Source: Tetrahymena thermophila SB210 (taxonomy: Eukaryota; Ciliophora; Oligohymenophorea; Hymenostomatida; Tetrahymenidae). Taken from it: a stretch of DNA of 64,000 bases. The translations under genes were made by a program, and so were the position numbers. The notes beneath the pieces are model-generated. The model ran no database searches and was not told the origin of the DNA. It was given only the letters and a program-made list of their open reading frames with translations. The stretch covers positions 62,001 to 126,000 of the forward strand of contig NW_002476157.1 of NCBI RefSeq assembly GCF_000189635.1, written 5' to 3'. Each line of letters starts with the position of its first letter. Positions within the stretch are counted from its first letter, which is position 1. Of this stretch, positions 48,409-61,413 are shown piece by piece.

Positions 48409-51304
48409 TCAAAGAAGCTTCTCAATTCTTGATTTAAATCTTCCGAGAGTTCCAGATAGTAAAGAATTAGCACTTTCCTATTAGTTGTAATCTTCTTCAA
48501 TTTCATAGCTATTTTCTTCTTCTGAACTGTCATTAAAATTAGTTTGCTTAATCTATACACCAGTAGATTTTCTAGCAGCTACTACACGTGGTTAATTTAT
48601 ATGTACTTTTATTGGTCTAGATTGAACTGGATATACAAGAGGAGCAGTATGTAAATTATTTTAGGTATATTCTACTACATCATCTTCTACCATCTCAACA
48701 CTAGAATTCTTTTTCCCTTGAGCTTACTTATCGAATGATCTTATAGAACTATTTAATAATCTATTTTAGCAACTTTAATCACTTTCCGAGTCATTCCCAA
48801 CCTCTGGAATTACTTCAAGTTTCGACTTTGTAGAATGATTTTCAAAAATTTCTTTAGCATGCAAATGTTAATGCTCATGTAGATGGTGATCAGTAACAAT
48901 TGGTTCGAATAGGTCATCACCTTCTTTGCATTTAAGTTCTTCTACTTCTTATGTATTTATTTTGTTGTCTTTCAAGTTTTAAAATTTGACCTAAGGAATA
49001 TGAGAATTTAGATCATCACTTATTTCCTACTCCTCTTCTTCCTCTTCATCTTCCTAATAAGTGTCTAGGTCTATCTGAATTATTTTCTTTTCTTTAACTT
49101 CAATTTCTAATTCCTTTGATTGAGATTTTTTTTTTTCAGGAGTTTACATTAGTTCCTCGGTATTAACAGTCAGCTTTTCCATCATTTTTTCTGTTGAAGT
49201 AGTTTTCTCAACACTCTTTGTTTTGTTTTGCTAGTTATTTTCTACTTCAAAGAGTTCATTTACTTTTTCATTAGGCTCTTCTATTTGCATCTCTTCATTT
49301 GTAGCAGCTTAAGAGGTTGAATTCTATTCTTTGTGAATTGGTTAAGAATTTGTATCTTATTCTACTATTTCTCCTTCTTCTACAGAAATAGCTTTAGAAT
49401 GTTATTTATCATTTTAAAGACAAACTTGATCTTTCTAATTATTCTAATTTTCATCTTTAGATTCAAAAATAGCAGAGTCCTTTTCAGTTTCTAGTGATTC
49501 TTATTCAATCTATGTAGTTGTCTTATCCTCTAAATTGCTTTCTTCAACAATCTCTGAAGTATTTTACTTTTAATTTTCTACTGGTAAAACAATTTCCACA
49601 GATTATTATTTCTGTAAGCTTTCTTGGTCTTCAAATGAAATATCTTATGGTAATTCTTAAACTTAGTTCATTAAAACCTCAGAGTAGGTTTTATCTTATA
49701 ATTACTCTTAAGGCTTATATTCTTATTCTCCATCTAAAGGCTTATGCTCTGAAGGTTCTTTTGCTATTTCCTATTTATTTTCGAAGAGAAGTTCTTCTTA
49801 TTCGTTCAAATTCTTTGAGTTCAACTTTTCATCACAATTAAAGCAAGAAGGATTGATCTCCTCTAATTACTATTGAGAGCTTAATTGGCTTTTAGCCTCT
49901 TTGGTTTCTTATAACAACAACTTTGGATTAGGATGATGTTTCTGTTCTTCATTTTATTTATCATTTGATTCATGAGTTACCTTAATAACATACGAGCTAC
50001 TATCTTAAAATTGCTTCTTTTAAATAAGCTCTTTTTCTTAATGAGATTGTTCATGCTTATACTTTTAAAAGTCGCCAAATTGAGTTTCTAGGAACTAAAC
50101 ATATATTTCAGGAGCATGTTTCTTGATTTCACTTAACCTTTAAAAATAAAAATAATAAATTTTAAGTTCAAAATATAAACGATATTTACTTGTAGACAGT
50201 GCTCTTTGGTTTGATTCTAACGCTATCAATATGTTTTGATTAAATATTTTTCCATTCTACTAAATACTGGTCATTCGAATAGTCATGAATTTGCATACTT
50301 AAAGCTTAGTGACCTTTCTCAAATGAGCCTTGAATATCTTCAACCTAACTCTCTTCAAATAATTTATGTAAACTATCCATTCTAATTGGAGAACATGCAG
50401 AATTCGATACAGTTTTAGCTTTAATAGGATTTTCAGATACAGATTCCATTTTATTCGATTAAACTGCAGAAGGTGTCAAGTACTGTTATTGTTAAGGTGG
50501 TGAGATAATACTCTTTTTAAGGATAAGCTTTTTGGTTAGCTTTAAACTTTATGAATTATGATCTTAATCTAGCTATTTTTCTAGCTTCTTAGTTTCTTAT
50601 TCAGAATTTGAATTCGATTAATCATCTTCAGTATGAGGCCTTTTAGGTAAAATTTATGACAAATTTCTCTTTTCATTTATCTTGGAATTAAAACCATTAT
50701 TTTTCTCTTGTATTTAAGATTTATGTCTGTTTTCACTTTCAAAATAATTTTAACTCTTGTTACTCCTATTAGCATGTATAAGTTAACTGTTACTTCTGGT
50801 GTTTCTCTATTCATGATAATTAAAGTCAGAAGAATCCTCATCATTTAATATTTATTTAAAATGATCATTTTAGGTAGCATCGAAATACTTTTTCAAAATT
50901 TGATCTTCATCTGAGTCAAAGCTATCTGAATATTTAGAGTTTGATTAGTGTTTTTTTTCAATCTAGATTGCATTTTTTCCTTTGTTTTACAAGTGAAAAG
51001 GTTTTATTTTTGGAGGTTTTTATTTTTAATAGTGATTAGATTAATCATTTTATTCCTAGTAATTCTTCTAAGTTTAACTCCTTAATTAAATTTATTGTTT
51101 CTACTAGATCTGTTTGTCATACTTTTAGAACATTTAGCTGAATTCTTTCAATTCTTAGTCAGATTCAAAACTGCAATTAAGTAATTCATCTTACAATAAA
51201 AATTCATCATCTTAATTTGAGCCATATTTTTTTTAACTTTTAACTAACTTGGCTTCTTGATTATTTTAATCTTCTTTCTTTTAAATTTTGATAATTTTTT
51301 TCAT
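48409..51304 (-). CDS. large acidic protein with a chromo/chromo-shadow-like domain
   Basis: 947 residues, two exons (intron 50138..50189, 52 bp). Start ATG 51304 (MKKIIKIQKKEDQNNQEAKL); a nearer ATG around 51225 is in another frame. The first 320 residues are Gln/Ser/Lys-rich. Near residues 335-390, DYSNDQYLVEWKN, then VYKLSEIKKHAPEIYVQFLE follows the chromo-shadow pattern: the hydrophobic strand ending in WK, and a C-terminal helix like CPQ-x-VI-x-FYE. In HP1 proteins this helix dimerises and binds partner peptides. The rest is very Glu/Gln-rich with acidic runs (TYQEDEEEEEQEISDDLN) and ends ESANSLLSGTLGRFKSRIEK then LL. Ciliates have chromo-domain proteins in heterochromatin and DNA-elimination bodies, so a nuclear role is plausible but unproven. 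The intron falls inside the domain. Confidence 0.75.
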
Positions 51305-52063
51305 TTTTTCTGACAATTTAATTTAGAATTTAAAATCTTTTTATTAATTAATATTAATAAATTTAATGAATCTGAATGCTTTCTATTTATATCAATTTTT
51401 ACCAATTTTTAGAATACATTATTTAATTGCTGCAAACCCTCTAAAAAATTGACTAAAGTAAAATTTTTTCAAATTAAAAAAATTGCACTTATAATTTATT
51501 TTAAACAAGTTAGTTTTTTTAAATTAATTATTAATTTTAATTAATTTTTTTAAATTTAATTTTGTTTAAAATTTTGATTGAAAATATAAAATTAGGAATA
51601 ATATATTTGATTATTTAGATGACAAATTAAAAGATTTTTCTCTTAAAAATATTCTTGCTAAAAATAAATACACTAATTTTATATATAGTTAGATCAACTA
51701 TTAGCATAAAGAAAATATTTAGTTATAAATATGTAAGCAAATCACAATTAAAAAAATGTAATAATATAATTAGTAATATGAGTATGGTAAAGTTGATTCT
51801 AATGAGGTATAATTATTAAAAATTTATGGATCGTATATTTTATATTAAGCTTAACTATTTATCTATCTAGCTGATTACATTAAGTAAATTATTGAGAAAA
51901 TTTTTTATTATACATGATATTTGAACCAAAAAAAAGATAATCAAGAATAAGTGAGTATATAATAATAATAAAGAAAAAAAAATTATATTCCTGATCATAA
52001 AAAAAAAATCTTGAAAAGTAGTCCAAATTACAAATATATAAAGCAGATAGAAAAAAAGTAAGA
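51305..52063. other. divergent AT-rich spacer
   Basis: Promoter region between the chromo-like gene (minus) and the Cys-rich secreted protein gene (plus). Nothing recognised. Confidence 0.7.
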
Positions 52064-52660
52064 ATGAATTTAAAATTATGTCTAATACTAGTTTTAGCTA
52101 GTGTCTTAACTCAGAAAGTCTTAGCCGATTATATTAGCCTCCACTAATGTATTCAAAATAGCTGTTTTTCACTTTACACATACTGCTAAAATGAAACTAA
52201 ATGTAAGAAATCTTATTAATTAGTTAATTTATGCTCTTAAGTTAATCCTGAGTTTGTTGGAGACTGCATTAACAACATCCATAACTATCTACACATTAGT
52301 CTTTAATAATGTCTCACCTAAAATTGTGGCTACAATTCTTATTATGAAAAATGTGGCATAACCAACTCTAAAATTAGAAATTGTATTGATGTTCCTGAAT
52401 CAGATTGCTACTAGAAAAATGGTGGTAGAGAATTCAAAGCTAATGTAGATAAATGCACAGCTTAAAACTATTTTGACTAATGTGGTACCATAAATCCTTC
52501 ATACAAAGAATATGTATTTAGATGTTAATAATTAAACATACTTTCCTGCTATTAAACTAGTCTTCCTAATGCTTCTTAAACAATCCAAGAACTATTCAAA
52601 TGCTCCTCTCAAATATTAAAGTTATTTTTAGCTGCCTTAATGGTAGTTTTAATGCTTTGA
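52064..52660 (+). CDS. secreted Cys-rich protein, paralogue of the 43.3 kb surface protein
   Basis: Intronless, 198 residues. Signal peptide MNLKLCLILVLASVLTQKVLA; about 20 Cys in the mature part; C-terminal hydrophobic tail KCSSQILKLFLAALMVVLML after CSS, a GPI-signal-like end. Shared landmarks with 43325..43960: an opening C-x4-C-x5-C block (CIQNSCFSLYTYC here), NCGY-x5-C in the middle (NCGYNSYYEKC), a DxCxAQ/KCTA block (DKCTAQNYFDQC versus QKCTAEQDTNLC), and CSS before the hydrophobic tail. The two are therefore paralogues despite low overall identity. Cell-surface location is inferred from signal and tail. No known enzyme domain. Confidence 0.85.
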
Positions 52661-53387
52661 GCCAGTTTAATTCCTAATAATAAAGTTTAATTCATTCTAA
52701 TTTATGTAAATAAAATGTTTAATTTTATAAATTATGTTTAATTCTAAAATATTTTGTATAAATTAAAAAGTATATTAGTACTAATCTATTAAAATCAAGA
52801 CAAATTTATATGCAAAAAAATATTTGGATATTGATTAAAGAAGCAAAAAAAATTAACAATCAATCCTTTAACTTGGAAAAGCTAATAAATAAGAAAAAAA
52901 TTATAATAACTAACTAATAAAAACAAAAATCTAAAAAAGTTTCTTTTAACATTTTTCCTTAAATTTATCTTAATTTTTAGTCATTATTTTTACATATTGT
53001 TGATTTTTTATTTTTTTATTTAAAATGCTTTATAAATTTAATAAATATTTTTTTTATTGACACAAATGAAAACGTACTACGTTTATATCTATTTAGATAC
53101 TATATCTCATCAATTTCTTATAACCAAATTACTCATTTTTATGTCTTTTTTTCTGTTTATATCTTTTTTACTTTAATTTATTTTTAATTTAATATGAAAG
53201 AAAATATCTATTATGAATTTATAAATTTATTTTGATGTAATTTGATTTTATATATTAATTAAAAAAATATTAAAGCCAACGAATTAAAATTATTTCTGCT
53301 TAATTTACAAAAAATATTTACAAATAATGCTTGAATTTATTGATTCTATTTAATTATTATTAGATTTTTTAATATCTTTAAATAATT
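52661..53387. other. convergent AT-rich spacer
   Basis: Between the 3' ends of the Cys-rich gene (plus) and the long coiled-coil gene (minus). Nothing recognised. Confidence 0.7.
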
Positions 53388-56300
53388 TCATTTGTTAGTG
53401 TTTCTTACTATTTTACCAGGACATTTTACTAATTTAGAAGCTGATGAATTATTACTTGAATCTCTTAAATTTTTTCTTTACATAATTTTACTTAGTTCAT
53501 TTTGGAGTGAGTCTACTGATATATGATCGTTTTAGTGATTTTGATGTATGAGAGAATGGGAAGGTTCAATATTTGAAAAATCATTCTAATTTTGTAGATT
53601 GTTTTCATAGTTTGTTGTCTAAAAATTCTGCTAAAATTAATCTCTTTACTAATAGTTTTGAGACTGATTCAAATTTTATTCAAGTGAGTTATGATTCCCT
53701 TATGAATAAAACTTTTTAATCAATGAAGACTAGTTTTTAATTAAAGGTCTAGACTCTTCTGTTGTTTAAGAAGTTTGCAGCTATTACTAAGTATATTGTT
53801 GAGTTTATATTTATTATTATAATTAGTTAAATGACTATGCTGAAGTTGGAAGAGGAGGGATAAGTTGGTTGCTTAGTAAATTGCTTTAAGCAGGAGAGTT
53901 AAATTATTGGTAGGATTATATTTTATTGAGGGTTTAAACACTTTATTAAAGGTTATGTTCGCTATAATTATAGCTATTTTGAGATAGGCTATTAATATTT
54001 TGATTTAAATTAAGTTGATGCTTTAAATTTTAAATGGTATTCTCTTTTTCTTGCAGCTAACTTTTGTATTTATTTTCAACTGTATTCTCTTAATCCTTGA
54101 ATTAGCTCTCTATTTGTTTGGTATATTCGCTTAGAGCCAATACTCTTTATGTCATTTTATTTAACTCTATTTAAAAAGTCTCATTCTGCTTAATCAACTT
54201 TGAAATTTTATTTGCATCTTTTTATGCTTTTAAACTTAGTGAGTTTTCTTTTTTTTATTGAAAATTATTTTAAGTGTTTTAAAATAAATATTAAGGAATA
54301 GTTTAATTAAATTTATCTAGTAATTCTCCTATAGACTATAAAGCTTCCTTCTCAAATCCACTTGAAGAGCTTTTTTAGCAATTCTTATCAATAATTCTTT
54401 TAATTTGCTCAGATAATTTGTCATATTATTAAGTTTTTTTTGATAAAAATGAATTTTTAATAGTTTTGTTTGGCCAGTAACCTGAAGCAGCATTACTAAA
54501 ATCGCCTTTAACATTTGTTTTTTTTATTTTAACAATAAATAATACAGAGAAGACTCCTTTTCTAAAAAGCTTATAAATTTAATCTTTCCTTTATTACTAT
54601 TAATTATTCTGTTTAGCTTAGCTAATGTTATGCTTTTCTGCAAAAGGGTTTAAAACTTAATTAAGAGTGCTAAAATACTCAAAAAATTTTTTGCATACTA
54701 TAACATCCATCGATCTAGTTTATAATTTATTGTGCATATTAAAAAACCCATATAAAAATTGCTCGATTACTGAAGTAAATAATTATATTTTATTTTCCAT
54801 ATTTTAAACTTCCTGCTCCAATTTATAATAATTTTAATTAATCTTTTCTGCCTCAAAATATTTTTAAGAAACATCTATAAATTCTTTTTCTTTTTGCTGC
54901 TAATCGTGCTTTAGATATTCTATTTCCCCTTAGAGAGACATGATTTGATCATCACAATTATAAAGTTTGTTTTAGAATTCTTATTCATTCTATTCAAATA
55001 ATTCTTTCATCCTCATAATTTTTTCTTCATATTCTTCTTTGACAGCAAATAATGTATTTTCTTGTTGTGCCTTATTTAAAATAGTCATCTACTGCAATTA
55101 TTCTATGTGATCTTGCAGTTTTTCAATATTTGAATTTAAATTTTATTACTAGCTTTCTAAAATTGATACTTTCTTTTTGTACATTCCAACCATTTATGCA
55201 AAATACCCTATTCTAATTTTTAATTATTCTTAAGGAATCAGAAGCTCTAAATCAATATATTGCCTTGGCGTATTTTAACTAGTTATTTACTAGCTCTGAA
55301 CATTTTCGACTTGATTCTAATTTGATTTTTTTCTTTTTGTGATAATTTATTTTTTTTATGTAGTTTTTGGAGGTTTTGTATTGCTTTTACTTCTTTTTTG
55401 TTCCTTTTTGTTAAAAGAATCTAAACTAGCCAAACGATTACTTATAATAGCATTCTAGAACCCTCTTATACTTGCTCTACTCTAATTAGAAAAGCTATTA
55501 GAAATAGAAGTATCTTAGGCAGATTTATTATGAGTTTGGTTTTAGGTTTAATTATCATCATCTTAATCTTCTTCATCTTCTTCGTTACATTCTTCATCAT
55601 CATAATTTTAATGTTAATTCATGTTATAAGAGCCTTTAGAGTTTACCTCATTTTAACTCTAGTTATGACTATGATTACCTTAAATTAAAGTAGAAGTTTA
55701 GTTTTTTATTTAGAGGAGTGCTTGATCTCCCTCAAATTCGTCAAGCTTATCTTTAGCAAATTCAGAGATCTCTTAAATAATTAAATCTGAATCCCTCTAC
55801 ATCCTCCTATTTATTTACTCTAACTCAATTAATTACTCTTTCAATTGCAAATTATCATTTATTAGCTATTCACTCCTTTTTTTAATTTCTGCTTAACATT
55901 TTTTTGATTATTATAAATCTCTTTATAAAATATCAATGTTTTCTTCTAATGAGCTCTTAGATTAGATTTGTCTAGCTAAGCTTGCTCTTGTGTCCTCAAG
56001 AGACCTCATTGATTCCTCATATCTCATTTTAAGAGCACTTAAATCGACTCTTAATTAAGAATTTTCTGAAGAAAACTTTTGATTATCTGCAGTTAATTTT
56101 TCAACTTTTTAAATTTATTGCTCCATTTCACTTATCTTATCTTCCTTTGAAGCTAGTTTTTTTTCCAATTTTTCTATTTTCCCTTTGCTTTTGTCGTTGG
56201 CTTATTCTAGTTATTCAATTTATATCCTCTTTTTCTCTAGCTCAATTCCTCTATTTTCATTTTCACTGAGCAAAAGAGCCATCTATTCTCTACTTCCAAT

Positions 56301-57143
56301 CGTACTTTACTAAATCCCTTTAAGTACTCCCTGTTTATGTTTAAAAGCGTATAATTGAAAAATAACTATTTATTTAAATATTAATTAAATTAAAATCTAC
56401 CTTGACTTGGCTAACTTCACTGATAAGATTTTATTTTTCTATGTCATATTTTTCAATAGCTAATCGATACTGTGTTATATCTGATTAGTATTATGTTATT
56501 TATTCATTTTAAATTTGTATTCTCTACTAGAGCTAATGATTAAATTCCAATAGAGATTCATTCTTCTCTTAAAGAGATAATAAACGAATATTAAAATCAT
56601 CCTCATTAAACCTTATTTGCTTCTGTAAATCATAAAAATTTTATTCAAGCTAAGTCTTTTCAGTTTCAAGTTCTTAAACCTTTGATTTTAAATTAAATAT
56701 ACTTTTTAAAAATAAAAATGAGTAATTAAGATTACTTATTCTTTTAAAATGTCTATTTAATGGTCTTTCATTTGCAAGTCATTAGTCAGGAGTTTTATTT
56801 TAGTTAATTACTCTTTTAATAATCCTACAGTCTCATTATTTCCACATTATGTTTATTAAGTAGTTTACAAATTGAATGAAATATTATCATTAGTCAAAAA
56901 TGACTTTTCTGTTGATTTCATTGTTAGTGTTCTTTAATCCTAATAAGGTGAATTTTGTGTATTGATTAAATTTTAATTTGTTTCATTAACTTTTTCACTT
57001 TATGCATTTTATAAGCTATTTAAACTTGTATTGTGAAGAATAGATAAATCACCATTTTAAGTAGATGAATTTGTTTACTTTGTCAACAATCCTTTAATGC
57101 TAGAATTCTTAGCTATAATTTTTTCTAGCTAATCAAAATTCAT
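53388..57143 (-). CDS. long coiled-coil protein, function unknown
   Basis: 1209 residues, three exons (introns 56680..56735 and 56331..56400). Start MNFDQLEKIIAKNSSIKGLL. From about residue 110 to 420 it is heptad-rich coiled coil (QELETEKTQLEQNFYDLQKQ, IELEKKRIQIEQLEQANDKS). An acidic/Asn hinge follows (DDEECNEEDEEDQDDDNQ), then a second coil (MVGMYKKKVSILESQQQNLN onward). A more globular insert lies near residues 730-790 (VIEQFLYGFFNMHNKLQ, RKGVFSVLFIVKIKKTN), then more coil and a Gln-rich, Ser-rich tail. The architecture recalls centrosome or basal-body proteins, and it is divergent from the NEDD1 homologue, but no family signature is recognised. It is not a motor: no kinesin, dynein or P-loop motif is present. 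Confidence 0.82.
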
Positions 57144-57771
57144 TAGGTTTTGTTAAATAAATGCTTTATGTGTATTTTATTAAACTAATTTTATTAAATC
57201 CCTAACTAAAATATTTTAAATTTGAAATTGCTTCACTATTATTCTTGATAAATTTTTGTTTTAATTTTAGTGATATTTTAAAAGATATATTCAAAATTTA
57301 ATAAACAGCTTAAATTTATAATTCAAATAAGAAATACATCAAAATATTATTTATTATTTCTCAGAATTTTATTATTTGTAAATCTTTATTTACTTTTTTA
57401 TGATTTAGCAATCAATCAATATTTATTTAGATTATTTTTAAATTTTCAAAATAAAATCTTGTAAAAATAGCTTTCTTTTTATATTTCTACCAAATAATCA
57501 TTAATTTTTTTTTTTGAAAATAATTAGTTGATTTTAGTATGCTAAGTGATTGTTTGTTTTAAAATATTTAATGAATATAATAAATTTAAATTAATAGCTA
57601 ATTAATTTAAAGCACAATCTTATTATTTTCTTAATTTCTAGCAAAGTAAAATAAGTAGCCATAGCTTGATAATAATAACAAACTTCTCAAAATACTTAAC
57701 AAGGATAAAAATATTAATAGGTATACTCTCTAAAATATAAATATAGGGTACTATTTTTGAAATTAGTAACA
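57144..57771. other. divergent AT-rich spacer
   Basis: Shared promoter region of the coiled-coil gene (minus) and the NEDD1 homologue (plus), 628 bp. No motif recognised. Confidence 0.7.
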
Positions 57772-60588
57772 ATGTCAGAAGAAATAAAACCCGTAATTGC
57801 TTCATGCAGTAATATAGTACTTACTCATGATTTATAAAATCCTTATCCTCTACTGAGTAAAAGACCACACGAAGGAAATGTTAATTGCGTAGTATGGAAC
57901 CACAACAGTAATTAATTTATTTAAACATTAATCTTTTTTTCTTAGCTATGTTAAAGAATAAAAAATTATTTTTAAAACACTTTTTATGTAGCAAAAGAAA
58001 TTTGGTTTTTGTATCATTAATACTTAAATAAGAATTTAGAATTTAAATTGCAATTGAAAGGAAATATAGAGTTTTTATTTTATATAATAATTTTAATAGA
58101 CCTTGTACTAGCAAGCTGTGGTAATGATGGTAAAATAGTACTTTCTAACTCAAGAAAATAAGGAAATCTCATATAATTTGATGATGATATTTAAAATAGT
58201 TCTCCATTAACTTCAATATAATTTACTTCTGCTTCAACTAAATTAGCAAGCGGAGGAAGCAATGGAAGAGTTAAAATATACGATTTGAAGAATTAATGTA
58301 TAGCAAAAACATATTCTAATCATTTTGGAGGTGTAACTTGTGTTGATTGGCATTAAAATGATTACATTTTAGCAAGCAGTAGTTAAGTTGGCGATATTTT
58401 TCTATATAATACAGAGAATGATTAATAAGTAGCTACATTTAGTGAAAATAATTCAGTTCAGCAAATAAAATTTTCTCCATAGAGAAATAACTACTTAGCT
58501 TCTTGTTGTGGAGATGGCAGAGTAAGCTTTTGGGATGTAAATACAAAATAATAAATTGCTGTCTTTTAAAATCATCAAAGTAAAGTAAATTCTGTGACTT
58601 TTTCTCCCCATAACAGAGTACTTGCAACCTCAGCTTCTTTGGATGCTACAATTAACTTATATGATATAAACGAAAAAAAAGTGGTCAAGAAACTATCATG
58701 TGATTCACCAATAACTTCACTTGCTTTTCATAGTGATGGATACACACTTATAGCTGGTACATTGTATGGCGAGTTGATGGTTTATGATCTCAAAAATTTG
58801 CCAAAGCCTAAGCTACTGCTTGAAGGTCACACAAAAAATTAAGCAGTTAACTATATTAGTATAATAAAAAATAATGAATCCAGATCTCAAGTAAATTCAA
58901 GTGCACCTAATTCATAATAAGCACCAAATAATAAAACTAGCAGCTTAAAAGACATTTCATAAACAAAATACCCATAAAATTTAAGCTAAGCTAGTAATTA
59001 AGAGCAATCAATTTAAGGCACAAAATTAAATGGTAATTAATTAATTAACTAACTTATGCTTAATCCAATATAAATTATTGAAAATATTTTTTATTAAATC
59101 ATAAAAATAGATACAATTTCGTCTTAAAAATCAAAAACTTCAGAAACATCTTCTATAAACCCTTCCAAATTTAAGTAAAATAAATATTATTTAAATGAAA
59201 GATTAGACTTTTAAATTAAAAAATAAATTGCTTTTCAAATGCTGAAAATCAGAATTTTGATTGCAATGAATAGTTTTTTAATTATTTTATAAAAAGCCTT
59301 CAATTTTTAATTAATGCAATAATTTTTAAAATAGCTAAAACAATAATTATGGAAATTATTCTGATAGAGATATTTAATAGAAATAAATAAACAATAATAA
59401 CAACAACTATAATATGACTTCTCCTTCAATAAATAACTCTAATGGAAAGTAATTTAGTAACAATTAGTTTGCACAACCATTAAATTAAAACACTAGCATA
59501 AAAGAAAGTGGAATTTAGTAGCAATCACCAGCTCCAATATCAAAGTAGTCTCAAATATCTAATTCAAATACTCTAGCTAATAACACAAACTTGCAAAATA
59601 TTTAAAGTGGAAAAAGTTCTCAAATAATCTAAAATAATTACGATAATCAAAATATATCTACAATTAATTCTTAGTTGGCCAGAAAATCAAGTGCTAATTA
59701 TCAAGAAGAAGACAATAAAGGATAAAATGGACTTTCTAAAAACTATAGTAGCAAGCATATCTATAATTAAAATTCCATGATTTTAAGCTCTACAAAATAG
59801 TCTACTTTATTATAATAAAATTAATTATCTTCTAGTAAATTATAATCACCTGGATAAGAAGATTACTCAGAGATGAAGAGATCAGGAATAACTAATGTTC
59901 AGCCCTATGAGTTACCACCAAAAGCCTCTACAATGTAAATTATTATCATTTTTAATTCATAGAAAAAAATATTAACTGAATTATTATTATAAAGAATAGA
60001 AAGAACTAATGGCAAAAACCTATCATAATTATAGTAATAGCCTTCACTGCCTACTTAATAAGGGGATGATTTTACAAGCAAATAAAAATAATATATTAAA
60101 AATATGATGGAAGACTATTTTTTAGATATGAAATTTAGCTTTTCCGAGTAATTTTAGAACCTGCATATCGAAATAATCCGTTAATTTTAAATTTAATAGG
60201 TAATCTATTATTTTAACATAAACAATTTAAATACTCTTTAGTCAATCAATCTACTTTTTACATTTAAATTTATAATAAAAGCTAATTTTATTTTTTAATT
60301 TGATTGCTTTTAAATAAATTTAATTATTTAAAACAATTTTCTTAATAACTGATATTAAAGATTATTTTTAATTTAATATCATTTATTTTGACAATTAATT
60401 ATTTGTATAAAAATATGATTTTAAAATTACTAAATTTGTAATAATTTATCAAATTTTTTACATTTAATATAAATTAGAATGAGTTAACAGCCCTACTTGA
60501 GTAATATGTGAACAAGAATAAAGCTTTGGAGGAAAAAATGTAATAGTTGTAGTTAGAAAATGATAGATTAAAAAAATCAACTTATTGA
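57772..60588 (+). CDS. NEDD1 homologue, WD40 gamma-tubulin-complex targeting factor
   Basis: Six exons (introns 57908..58099, 59033..59110, 59175..59334, 59935..59994, 60200..60477), 682 residues. NEDD1 anchors the gamma-tubulin ring complex to centrosomes, basal bodies and spindles. Residues ~25-310 are WD40 blades: GNVNCVVWNHN, ASCGNDGKIVLSN, ASGGSNGRVKIYDLKN, SCCGDGRVSFWDVNT, SASLDATINLYDINEKKVVK then AGTLYGELMVYDLKNLPKPK, closely following the NEDD1 order (KRIILYDTSSKKLVK, RGKIYQYDLRML). A Ser/Asn/Gln-rich linker of ~270 residues follows. The C-terminus is diagnostic: LHIEIIRQFQIQ then NELTALLEQYVNKNKALEEK and LENDRLKKSTY, matching NEDD1's gamma-tubulin-binding helix (VEMIKQFHMQLNEM, LLERY, REENKRLRAHF). 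The final exon encodes exactly this helix. Very confident because both ends agree. Confidence 0.92.
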
Positions 60589-61413
60589 AGTTTGTTTGAT
60601 TAGCTAATTAAGTTAAAAAAATTTTGGAGTGTTTCTTTTAAAAAATAAATTTCAAATTATTTAAAAATTAAAATTAAGAAAGATTAATCATTTAATATTA
60701 GTTTTAAACATGATAAAAAAATAAAACTAGATTTCTAAATTTATTTATTCTTCATTAAATTTAAAAAATCCTAATCCAATTATATAATTTAACACAAGTA
60801 ATTATTTATAAATATTTAGATATAAATGTCCATAATTTATGTTCTTAAAAAATGTAAGCATTTTTATGTATTCTTATTTGTAAAATAAATTTTTAGTCTT
60901 ACTATTAAGTTAAAAATATGGTTTACTTATTATTTATTAAAATATTAATATATTATTTTAAATTATTTAATATTTTTAAAGATATTTCATATAATTAGTT
61001 TAATTAATTGTTATATATTTTAGCCAAAACTCTAAATTTTATAGCATCTACTAATTTCTAATTATCTATCTATTTGATTGATTTTTAGATATTGTTCTAT
61101 CTTATAATATTTTTAGATTAATACACAGCAAAAATTTTACTTGTGTTGCTCCTTTAATTTAGACAGAATTTATTAATAATTAGGCTTAACAATTAAGAAG
61201 AAATTTAAGACAAGAAAAAATTTTTTCAAGGACTTGTAGAAATATAATGAGAAGAATTAATTATTTAAAAATCTGATGAATTATATAAAATTCTTTGTAA
61301 ATTTATTTATTCATAATTTTTTAATTTATATCTTGACTAATAATACAAATAAATTATTATAAATAAATAAAAGTAGAAAATTTTAATAAAAATATCACCA
61401 TTAAATAATAAAT
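60589..61413. other. AT-rich intergenic spacer
   Basis: Between two plus-strand genes. Nothing recognised. Confidence 0.7.
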
